DNA from: an uncultured Lachnospiraceae bacterium
GTDB taxonomy: Bacteria; Bacillota; Clostridia; Lachnospirales; Lachnospiraceae
DNA length: 5,204 nt
Assembly: GCA_934359535.1 (NCBI GenBank)
Contig: CAKRLN010000169.1
Span: forward strand, 1 to 5,204
Direction of reading: 5' to 3'
Part shown: piece after piece, positions 1 to 4,971 of the stretch
How positions within the stretch are numbered: position 1 is the stretch's first letter
How the letters are laid out: each line of letters opens with the position of its first letter
The notes under the pieces: model-generated
What the model was told of the DNA's origin: nothing
The model's input: the letters and a program-made list of their open reading frames with translations, nothing else
The model's database searches: none
Translations under genes and position numbers: made by a program

Positions 1-456
1 GATATGACATGGGCATTTATCGTTGCCTATGACATCTGGAACTTCACCTACACCTACAACAATCTGCCAACCCATTCCTGGTATTGTGGTCTTGCATTAC
101 TGCTTGCACCTACCTTTGCCAATGTATTCTGGAACAAGGGTGGCTGGATTCAGAACCGTGCCAACACACTCGCTTTATGGTGCATGTTCGCACAGGTATT
201 CCCATTATTCCAGGATCAGGGCAGATTCGCAGTCATCCCGGTATTATACGCAGACGGCTTTATGGATGCTGCAACTCATCCATCCGCTGCAAATCCGGCA
301 ATGCAGGGTGTTGTTTCCATCCTTGCAATTGTCGCTAACGTAATCTGCATCTTTGCAATTGCAAAACGCGCAAAAGCGCAGGGCATCAACCCTTACAAGC
401 AGGAAGTATTCAAAGGAACAAAGGACTTCGAAGAGGCAATGTCAAGAGCAGAATAA
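1..456 (+). CDS. Polytopic membrane protein, C-terminal part (DUF5692-like)
   Basis: This is the 3' part of a gene whose start lies upstream of the window. The frame is open from base 1 and gives 151 visible residues before TAA. The protein is very rich in Trp, Phe and Ala. It shows about four hydrophobic stretches: residues 3-14, 27-44 (around GLALLLAPTFANVFW), 54-70 (around LALWCMFAQVFPLF) and 102-120 (around ILAIVANVICIFAIA). A basic, soluble C-terminal tail of about 30 residues follows, so it is probably an integral membrane protein with a cytoplasmic tail. From memory it resembles the uncharacterised DUF5692 membrane proteins of Lachnospiraceae; that family name is recalled, not searched. 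No catalytic motif is evident and I assign no function. An ATG at base 4 lies inside the conserved-looking part and is unlikely to be the true start. A strong terminator directly follows, so this is the last gene of its transcription unit. Confidence 0.8.
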   Translation, partial: DMTWAFIVAYDIWNFTYTYNNLPTHSWYCGLALLLAPTFANVFWNKGGWIQNRANTLALWCMFAQVFPLFQDQGRFAVIPVLYADGFMDAATHPSAANPAMQGVVSILAIVANVICIFAIAKRAKAQGINPYKQEVFKGTKDFEEAMSRAE

Positions 457-463
457 TGCTGTC

Positions 464-504
464 AAAAGAAGCTGTCACACAATTGAGGTGACAGCTTCTT
501 TTAT
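464..504 (+). terminator. Rho-independent terminator of the DUF5692-like gene
   Basis: A perfect 15-bp inverted repeat (464-478 with 488-502) encloses a 9-nt loop and begins 7 nt after the TAA stop. The 3' arm itself ends in TTTT, and a second T-run follows at 510-514. The arms start with AAAA and end with TTTT, so the hairpin could also terminate transcription arriving on the opposite strand. Confidence 0.9.
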
Positions 505-586
505 GACTCTTTTTCGTATCTTCCAGCACATAAGATATGTAATTATTAAGTCTAAAAAAATAGTTACTTCATGTACTTAGGACTAG

Positions 587-606
587 CCGTCGCGCTAGCG
601 ACTTGG
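587..606. other. GC-rich hairpin in the intergenic region
   Basis: This GC-rich dyad stands out in AT-rich spacer DNA. GTCGC (589-593) pairs with GCGAC (598-602) across the loop GCTA, and CC (587-588) can pair with GG (605-606) around a two-base bulge. An alternative fold pairs CTAGC (583-587) with GCTAG (594-598). A GTAC on each side (573-576 and 606-609) frames it. It lies just upstream of the candidate -10 box of the acetyltransferase operon, where an operator could sit, but no regulator is identified. The rest of the 457-654 gap holds the terminator, a weak 8-bp hairpin (515-522 with 532-539) and otherwise plain AT-rich DNA. Confidence 0.35.
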
Positions 607-615
607 TACAATATG

Positions 616-624
616 TGATACAAT
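616..624 (+). promoter_or_regulatory. Candidate extended -10 promoter of the GNAT-flavoprotein operon
   Basis: TGATACAAT matches the extended -10 pattern TGnTATAAT with one difference in the hexamer. It lies 31 bp before the start codon. No good -35 hexamer is visible at the right distance, which fits an extended -10 promoter. A second TACAAT occurs at 607-612 and is an alternative. Transcription would begin near 631 and give a short leader. Confidence 0.45.
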
Positions 625-641
625 AATAGGGTGTCTCAAAG

Positions 642-648
642 AAAGGAG
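642..648 (+). promoter_or_regulatory. Ribosome binding site that sets the GNAT start
   Basis: AAAGGAG lies 6 nt before the ATG at 655. The in-frame GTG at 631 is upstream of this site and would put the Shine-Dalgarno sequence inside the gene, so the ATG is preferred. Confidence 0.85.
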
Positions 649-654
649 TTGCAT

Positions 655-1119
655 ATGGATTTCCAATATAGAATTGCAACCATTGATGATTTGGAGGTAC
701 TTGTAAAAACAAGGATCGAAGTACTTCGGGCAGCAAACAAACTATCTGTTGATACTGCTATGCAGAATGTTGAAATAACCTCAAGAGCCTATTACAAAAC
801 TGCCTTAAAAAATAATACTCATAAAGCCATACTAGTATTTCATGGAAACAAATTTGTTGGTGCTGGCGGAATCAGTTACTTTGAAGTAATGCCAACCTAT
901 CATAATCCAAGTGGGAAAAAGGCATATATTATGAATATGTATACTTCTCCAGACTACCGCCGTAATGGAATTGCCCTAAAAACCTTGGATTTACTAGTTC
1001 AGGATGCAAAACAGCGAGGAATTTCTTCTATTTCACTGGAAGCCACTGATATGGGAAGACCGCTATATGAAAAATATGGATTTACTGCAATGAAAGATGA
1101 AATGGAACTTTTAAAATAG
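655..1119 (+). CDS. GNAT family N-acetyltransferase
   Basis: The product is a 154-residue protein, the usual size for a single-domain GNAT enzyme, which moves an acetyl group from acetyl-CoA to an amine of a small molecule or protein. The acetyl-CoA binding motif A is clear: a beta strand (YIMNMYTSP, residues 91-99) is followed by YRRNGIA (101-107), the pyrophosphate-binding Q/RxxGxG/A signature, and then a helix. The C-terminal motif GRPLYEKYGF (134-143) is typical of the family, where the Tyr often acts as general acid. The N-terminal region (FQYRIATIDDLEVLVKTR, from residue 3) is the usual first strand and helix. The substrate cannot be deduced. It is the first gene of a tight operon, and its stop codon overlaps the ribosome binding site of the next gene, suggesting translational coupling. 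Base composition is low in GC (20/60 and 17/60 in lines 661-720 and 781-840), unlike most of the window. Confidence 0.9.
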   Translation: MDFQYRIATIDDLEVLVKTRIEVLRAANKLSVDTAMQNVEITSRAYYKTALKNNTHKAILVFHGNKFVGAGGISYFEVMPTYHNPSGKKAYIMNMYTSPDYRRNGIALKTLDLLVQDAKQRGISSISLEATDMGRPLYEKYGFTAMKDEMELLK

Positions 1120-1131
1120 GAGGTTACAGAA

Positions 1132-1623
1132 ATGAAAATTGCGATTATCTATGATACGAAAACAAATAATACCAAAAAAGCTGCTGAATTTATCGGAGAA
1201 GGATGCAAAAGCAATCCAAATATAATCGTCGAGCTATTTTATATCGATGATGCTGAAAATGACTTCGTCAAAACGGCTGACGGTGTTATTATAGGTTGCC
1301 CTACCTACATGGCTTCAGCAACAGCTGATATGGTTAAATGGCTTCAGAGTGTAGGACAACGTATGAATTTGGCTGGAAAACTCGGAGGTGCTTTTGCAAC
1401 AGAGCAGTATATTCATGGTGGTGCAGAGAATGTTATTTCAACAATTTTAACACACGAAATGACATTTGGCATGATGACATACTCTGGCGGCAGTGCCTAT
1501 GGTAAACCATGCATTCATTTGGGCCCAGTTGGAATGCGTCAGAATATGGATGATTTTTACGACTTATTTTATATTTACGGACAACGCTTTGCAGAACAGC
1601 TTACAAAAATATTTGATAATTGA
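1132..1623 (+). CDS. Flavodoxin/WrbA-like flavoprotein (NAD(P)H-dependent oxidoreductase type)
   Basis: The product is a 163-residue protein of the flavodoxin fold, a cytoplasmic FMN-binding redox protein. The N-terminal beta strand (MKIAIIYD) leads into the FMN phosphate loop TKTNNTKKAA (9-18). GCPTYMASATADMVKW (55-70) matches the isoalloxazine-binding loop of WrbA-like proteins. GGAFATEQYIHGGAENVI (85-102) resembles the third WrbA flavin-contact loop with its His-Gly-Gly. At 163 residues it is shorter than typical WrbA (about 200), so it may be a flavodoxin-family protein or a small quinone or nitro reductase; the partner and substrate are unknown. The ribosome binding site AGGAGGT (1118-1124) overlaps the stop of the acetyltransferase gene, with 7 nt to the ATG and only 12 nt between genes, so the two are co-transcribed. 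The gene converges on the M23 peptidase gene across 48 bp with no strong terminator between them. Confidence 0.88.
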   Translation: MKIAIIYDTKTNNTKKAAEFIGEGCKSNPNIIVELFYIDDAENDFVKTADGVIIGCPTYMASATADMVKWLQSVGQRMNLAGKLGGAFATEQYIHGGAENVISTILTHEMTFGMMTYSGGSAYGKPCIHLGPVGMRQNMDDFYDLFYIYGQRFAEQLTKIFDN

Positions 1624-1671
1624 TTAATGGATGAAGGAAAACTTAATGGCATCGAAATTGCTTTCGTGATA

Positions 1672-2757
1672 CTATTCAGCTGGAACCGTATCGGTAATCC
1701 GGATATGCTCCGTGCGGCTCCATTCCTTTGTCTTATCATCTCTTTTGACCGCGCTCTGGTTCTTTTTTAGAAATTCCGTAAGTGCATACGTGTCTACCCA
1801 GATCTCATTGTCACTTTCCTTCTGGCTTTCGTCGAACACCAGCTCCAGCCCGAAGTGCAGATGCACAACCTCGATATTATTAACATTCTCTTTCTTACTG
1901 TAGCCGGTGTGTCCCATGTAGCCGATCACATCCCCGGCGGTCACGGTATTGCCCTCCTTTAAGCCTGCTGCATACGGGTGATCCTGTCTCAGATGGGCAT
2001 AATAATAATACCGTTTTTTGTCAAAGCTTCGGATTCCAATACGCCAGCCTCCATACTGATTCCAGCCAAGTGCCTCTACATAGCCGCCCTCCACGGCTAT
2101 GATCGGTGTCCCGATTTCTCCCATCATATCATGTCCGAGATGCGGTCTGCTGTACCCGTATGACCGTGCCGCTCCAAAATCCGCTCCGGAGGAATAGGAA
2201 AAGCCTTTGGCGATCGGCGAGTATCCACACAGCCCATACACCTTCTCATAGCTTCCATCTTCTTTTTCCTTTTCATATTCCTGCACCATTCCACCAAGCA
2301 CAGCAGAATATGCCTCCTCATAATAAGGATAGTACTTAAGCTTCTTCGTGAGTTCCGTAAGCTTCTTTCCACCACGAACCGCCTCCGCTGCGTCTTCTAT
2401 GTCCTGGCAGGAGTGCTCATCAAAATCCCCTCCGCTTTGGGCAGCCGCATAAGAAAGCAATGAGATCCAGTTTACCGGTGTCTTCGTATCATGGGATGCA
2501 ACATCCAGCTCATAAGCACGGTCTAATGCCTCACAGGTCGGATTAAATTCTACATATCTAATAAACTCCTTTTTTGCTTCAAGTGCCGCCGCACTCTGCG
2601 TCTTTTCCTGCTTTTGTCCGGATATTCCCATCATGTGCATTCCTGCAAGCGTCATAAAAAAAAGCTCCGCTGATATGCCAAAAGCCAGCCACTTCAAGTG
2701 GCTGGCTCTGCTCTTTGCAAAACGCACGATTCGTCTACGCCCTTTTTTCCCTGCCAC
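1672..2757 (-). CDS. Membrane-anchored M23 (LytM-type) peptidoglycan endopeptidase
   Basis: The product is a 361-residue protein. A basic N-terminus (GKKGRRRIVRFAKSR) precedes one hydrophobic segment (about 22-45), a membrane anchor or uncleaved signal that places the rest outside the cell. Residues about 58-190 form a helical region rich in charged residues and Tyr. The M23 domain (about 200-320) keeps every key residue: H206 and D210 (from HLGHD), H255 (in YYYYAHL), and H299 and H301 (in HLHFG). H206, D210 and H301 should bind Zn2+, so the enzyme should be active. M23 enzymes cut peptide crossbridges or stem peptides in peptidoglycan; the exact bond here is unknown. The GTG at 2757 is chosen because GGAGGAG stands 5 nt ahead of it. 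Extending the frame to an ATG at 2853 would add 32 codons with no ribosome binding site and run into the long inverted repeat. A 12-bp dyad and a T8 run lie near the 5' end. Confidence 0.9.
   Translation of the reverse strand: MAGKKGRRRIVRFAKSRASHLKWLAFGISAELFFMTLAGMHMMGISGQKQEKTQSAAALEAKKEFIRYVEFNPTCEALDRAYELDVASHDTKTPVNWISLLSYAAAQSGGDFDEHSCQDIEDAAEAVRGGKKLTELTKKLKYYPYYEEAYSAVLGGMVQEYEKEKEDGSYEKVYGLCGYSPIAKGFSYSSGADFGAARSYGYSRPHLGHDMMGEIGTPIIAVEGGYVEALGWNQYGGWRIGIRSFDKKRYYYYAHLRQDHPYAAGLKEGNTVTAGDVIGYMGHTGYSKKENVNNIEVVHLHFGLELVFDESQKESDNEIWVDTYALTEFLKKNQSAVKRDDKTKEWSRTEHIRITDTVPAE
2683..2707 (-). repeat. Perfect 12-bp dyad inside the 5' end of the M23 gene
   Basis: A perfect inverted repeat (2683-2694 with 2696-2707, one central base) spans codons 17-25 of the peptidase gene, about 50 nt after the start. 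In the mRNA it gives about 11 bp around a 3-nt loop, and a short U-run (TTTT on the - strand) follows at once. It resembles an attenuator-like hairpin inside coding sequence. It may be chance, since the codons encode plausible membrane-boundary residues (ASHLKWLAF). Confidence 0.55.
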
Positions 2758-2762
2758 ACAAT

Positions 2763-2769
2763 CTCCTCC
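2763..2769 (-). promoter_or_regulatory. Ribosome binding site that sets the M23 start
   Basis: On the - strand GGAGGAG lies 5 nt before the GTG at 2757. It is the only strong Shine-Dalgarno sequence near the 5' end of this frame and fixes the start downstream of the first ATG. Confidence 0.85.
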
Positions 2770-2786
2770 ATAGTTGTCTATCCTAT

Positions 2787-2995
2787 TAGAAAATTGCGAA
2801 ACTCTCCAAAATTCACTACTACATGTACTGCAAGCACAAATAACCGCAGGCACGCTTTCGCTATGTTGCCACGTGCAACGGTACTAAGCGACCAAAATAC
2901 GGTCGCTAAGAACCGGCCGTGGCAGAATGCCTGCTTATTATTTTGTACTTGCAGTACATGTTCAATTTACTTTCTGTGAGTTTCGCAATTTTCTA
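2787..2995 (-). repeat. 209-bp imperfect inverted repeat (MITE-like element or long structured RNA)
   Basis: The two halves fold back on each other. The outer arms are a perfect 18-bp inverted repeat (2787-2804 with 2978-2995). A symmetrical 16/16-nt poorly paired stretch follows, then a 20-bp arm pair (2821-2840 with 2942-2961) with a single mismatch. Further in are GCAGGCA (2846-2852 with 2928-2934), GCCACG (2868-2873 with 2918-2923), CGGT (2879-2882 with 2912-2915) and AGCGACC (2887-2893 with 2901-2907), closing on the loop 2894-2900. The one mismatch in the 20-bp arm (2835/2947) becomes a G-U wobble only in - strand RNA. TAT flanks both ends (2784-2786 and 2996-2998), a possible 3-bp target duplication. 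There is no coding capacity. It fills most of the 288-bp gap between the SulP and M23 genes, so it probably carries or separates the transporter 3' end and the peptidase leader. Confidence 0.75.
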
Positions 2996-3045
2996 TATTC
3001 CACGATACATGGTATGAGAAAGGCGGCGGTTTTATGCCAAATGAT

Positions 3046-4713
3046 TTACTTACTGTTCCCGGAAACCTCTGCCGTACACGCGGTTGCCCATGCTAAGGCA
3101 GCTTCAATATTTGGACGGAAGTTCTCTTTTCCAACTTTTTCAATAAAGCCTGCTTTTTCCATGACATGCATCGGCTGTGCATTCACATGGGAAAGAATAA
3201 GGCGGATTCCACGCTTCTTACAGATTCCAAGAAGGTTTTCAAGGGCATTCATTGCAGTAATATCTAATGCTGGCACAGAGCGCATACGCAGAACCAGACA
3301 TTTTGTAAAGTCCTTAAACTCAATCTCGGTAAGCACCTCTGCTGCGCCGAAAAAGAGCGGTCCAGAAATCTCGTAGACACGGACATGCTTCGGTACATCA
3401 CAAAGGTCATTTGCATCGGCATCCGCGTCCTCTTCTTCTTTATAATGCCATCCATAGACATCCGTCTCATCACTCATACGCTTCATGAATAACAGGCATG
3501 CCATAACCATACCAAATTCAATCGCTACAACAAGGTCAAATGCAATCGTCAGCACAAAGGTTGCCACAAGGACAAAGATATCGCTTTTTGGTGCAGTACG
3601 GCAAAGCTTTACAAACGGACGCCACTGACACATATTATAGGCAACCTGAAACAAAATTGCCGCAATCGTCGGCATTGGAATCCATGCCGCATACGGCATC
3701 AGCACAACAAGAATCAGCATCAGTGTAAGCGCGTGTACCATACCTGCGACCGGAGTACGTCCGCCACTTTTGATATTTGCTGCGGTTCTCGCAATCGCAC
3801 CAGTTGCCGGAATTCCTCCAAACAAAGCAGATCCCATATTTCCGATTCCCTGTGCAATAAGCTCTGTATTGGAACGATGCTTGCTGTTTACCATGCCATC
3901 GGCTACCACACAGGAAAGCAGCGACTCAATTGCTGCAAGCACTGCAATAACGAGGGCATTCGAAAACTGCTCCTTCACAAGCCCAAAGCTTATCTGTGGC
4001 AGCGTAAAGGACGGAAGCTTATTACTGATCGTGTACAGATCCCCAATTGTGTTGACATGCATGCCGGATACTTTCACAATCACAATTCCTGCAAGCACTG
4101 CAATGAACGAGCCTGGAATCGTTTTATTGATATAAGGCCAGATAATTAAAATGGCAAGACAGATGGCACCTACAAGCACCGCCATCCAGTTGATTGTTCC
4201 GATGTTTCCAGCAAAAGCCTGAAGCTTTTCCATCGTCTCCACTGGCTTTTCCCCATGCTCATAGGCAATTCCCGCAAAATCCTTCAGCTGCCCGATTAAG
4301 ATTGTCACAGCGATTCCTGCCGTGAATCCAGTCGTGATTGTATACGGAATAAATTTAATCAGGCTTCCAAAATGAAAAATTCCCATAAGGATCAAAAGCA
4401 CACCCGCCATCAGCGTCGCCACAATAAGACCGGACATTCCGCTCGTTGCGACAATTCCTGCAACGATTGTTGCAAATGCCGCAGTCGGTCCTGCAATCTG
4501 CACCGTACTTCCTCCAAAAAACGAGATCAAAAAGCCCGCAATAATCGCCGTATAAAGTCCCTGCTCCGGTCCAACCCCCGATGCAAGCGCAAGGGCAATG
4601 GAAAGCGGAAGGGCAATAATTGCCACAATAATTCCGGATACAACATCCTTTGCGAACTGCTCTTTACTGTAATGCTTCATTGTTGTAAAAAGCATTGGTC
4701 GAAAAACTTTCAT
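3046..4713 (-). CDS. SulP family anion transporter with C-terminal STAS domain
   Basis: The product is a 555-residue inner membrane protein, the normal length for bacterial SulP carriers, which move sulfate, bicarbonate or dicarboxylates by proton or sodium coupling. The multi-span transport domain covers about residues 10-412. Family hallmarks are GLYTAIIAGFLISFFGGS (52-69) with QIAGPTAAFA just after, AAIESLLSCVVADGM (260-274) and GGIPATGAIARTAANIKSGG (299-318). An acidic linker (EEEDADADAND, 426-436) leads to a cytoplasmic STAS domain (about 443-545) with ALDITAMNAL at the usual regulatory loop. The substrate cannot be decided from sequence, and no carbonic anhydrase or sulfate-assimilation gene is nearby. 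The ATG at 4713 is preferred because AGAGAGG lies 9 nt upstream; the GTG two codons earlier would have only 3 nt of spacing. No simple terminator follows the TAA before the long inverted repeat. The leader carries tandem hairpins and a dyad. Confidence 0.93.
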   Translation of the reverse strand: MKVFRPMLFTTMKHYSKEQFAKDVVSGIIVAIIALPLSIALALASGVGPEQGLYTAIIAGFLISFFGGSTVQIAGPTAAFATIVAGIVATSGMSGLIVATLMAGVLLILMGIFHFGSLIKFIPYTITTGFTAGIAVTILIGQLKDFAGIAYEHGEKPVETMEKLQAFAGNIGTINWMAVLVGAICLAILIIWPYINKTIPGSFIAVLAGIVIVKVSGMHVNTIGDLYTISNKLPSFTLPQISFGLVKEQFSNALVIAVLAAIESLLSCVVADGMVNSKHRSNTELIAQGIGNMGSALFGGIPATGAIARTAANIKSGGRTPVAGMVHALTLMLILVVLMPYAAWIPMPTIAAILFQVAYNMCQWRPFVKLCRTAPKSDIFVLVATFVLTIAFDLVVAIEFGMVMACLLFMKRMSDETDVYGWHYKEEEDADADANDLCDVPKHVRVYEISGPLFFGAAEVLTEIEFKDFTKCLVLRMRSVPALDITAMNALENLLGICKKRGIRLILSHVNAQPMHVMEKAGFIEKVGKENFRPNIEAALAWATACTAEVSGNSK

Positions 4714-4722
4714 ATTCACATT

Positions 4723-4729
4723 CCTCTCT
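4723..4729 (-). promoter_or_regulatory. Ribosome binding site of the SulP gene
   Basis: On the - strand AGAGAGG lies 9 nt before the ATG at 4713 and only 3 nt before the alternative GTG at 4719. It therefore favours the ATG. It sits directly after a T-run that follows a terminator-like hairpin. Confidence 0.7.
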
Positions 4730-4730
4730 T

Positions 4731-4781
4731 AAAAAAATTTATGCGACAGGAAGCTCTACGCAAAGCGCTCTTGTTGCATAA
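4731..4781 (-). terminator. Terminator-like hairpin next to the SulP ribosome binding site
   Basis: Read on the - strand, TTATGCAACA (4781-4772) pairs with TGTCGCATAA (4748-4739) at 9 of 10 positions around a 23-nt loop. One A is followed by seven Ts (4737-4731), and the ribosome binding site starts 1 nt later. A T-tailed hairpin placed directly before a Shine-Dalgarno sequence is the usual layout of a transcription attenuator. The long loop makes it weaker than a textbook terminator. Confidence 0.45.
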
Positions 4782-4782
4782 G

Positions 4783-4811
4783 AAAAGGGACAAATTACGA
4801 GAATCTGTCCC
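4783..4811 (-). terminator. Rho-independent terminator or attenuator in the SulP leader
   Basis: Read on the - strand, GGGACAGATT (4811-4802) pairs with AATTTGTCCC (4796-4787): ten pairs including one G-U, around the 5-nt loop CTCGT. TTTT (4786-4783) follows. It could be a terminator for transcripts from the glycosidase gene, ending about 145 nt downstream of that stop, or part of a regulated leader of the SulP gene. Confidence 0.6.
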
Positions 4812-4821
4812 ATCACATAAC

Positions 4822-4839
4822 TAAACTAGTATTAGTTTA
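4822..4839. promoter_or_regulatory. Operator-like dyad upstream of the SulP gene
   Basis: TAAACTA (4822-4828) and TAGTTTA (4833-4839) form a perfect 7-bp inverted repeat with a 4-bp spacer, the size and style of a dimeric repressor site such as those of MarR or TetR proteins. It lies between a possible - strand -35 (TTGATA, 4843-4838) and a weak -10 (TTATGT, 4820-4815) spaced by 17 bp. The -10 match is poor, so the promoter assignment is tentative. No regulator gene is in the window. Confidence 0.35.
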
Positions 4840-4868
4840 TCAAATCAGCGTACAAATAAAAAGAGGAA

Positions 4869-4885
4869 TTGACAAATACTGTCAA
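4869..4885. repeat. Short dyad with TTGACA on both strands
   Basis: TTGACA (4869-4874) and TGTCAA (4880-4885) form a 6-bp inverted repeat with a 5-bp spacer, so a consensus -35 hexamer reads on each strand. No matching -10 is seen at 16-18 bp on either strand. It may be a protein binding site. The rest of 4886-4944 is very AT-rich with no gene. Confidence 0.3.
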
Positions 4886-4944
4886 ATTTCTACGGTTTCC
4901 ACAATTTTATAAAATTTTTATAAAGTTTTTAAGTTATTTTTATG

Positions 4945-4971
4945 AAAAAAACGGTCAGGATTTTGACTCCG
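4945..4971 (-). terminator. Weak terminator at the end of the GH2-like gene
   Basis: On the - strand the last codons and stop can fold: CG and GTCA (4971-4964, with a 2-nt bulge) pair with TGAC and CG (4957-4952). Seven Ts (4951-4945) follow. The stem is short and imperfect, so termination here may be partial, which would explain the further hairpins downstream. Confidence 0.4.

Noticed and set aside
631..654. GTG at 631 as start of the acetyltransferase
   Set aside because: AAAGGAG lies downstream of it and is well spaced for the ATG at 655. GNAT proteins usually begin close to the first strand, as seen from residue 3.
1653..1666. Hairpin between the convergent flavoprotein and M23 genes as a bidirectional terminator
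   Set aside because: The stem is only 5 bp (CGAAA/TTTCG) and has no T-run on either side, too weak to call.
2758..2853. Upstream extension of the M23 gene to the ATG at 2853
   Set aside because: The extra 32 codons have no ribosome binding site, overlap the long inverted repeat and look unlike a signal sequence. GGAGGAG places the start at the GTG at 2757.
2787..2995. The fold-back region as a CRISPR array or tRNA cluster
   Set aside because: The repeats are inverted, not direct and regularly spaced, and no tRNA cloverleaf or T-loop sequence is present.
2698..3376. Open frames on the + strand at 2698-2979 and 2927-3376
   Set aside because: They run antisense to the M23 and SulP genes or through the inverted repeat, have no ribosome binding site and no recognisable protein pattern.
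4787..4811. ACGA in the + strand loop of the leader hairpin as a guanidine-II (mini-ykkC) riboswitch
   Set aside because: That class needs two hairpins with ACGR loops on the same strand ahead of a gene. The second hairpin lacks such a loop and the + strand leads away from any start codon.
3540..4824. Several + strand open frames opposite the SulP gene (3540-3728, 3733-4149, 3770-4135, 4372-4824)
   Set aside because: The - strand encodes an intact SulP protein with family motifs. The + strand products are low-complexity reflections of it.
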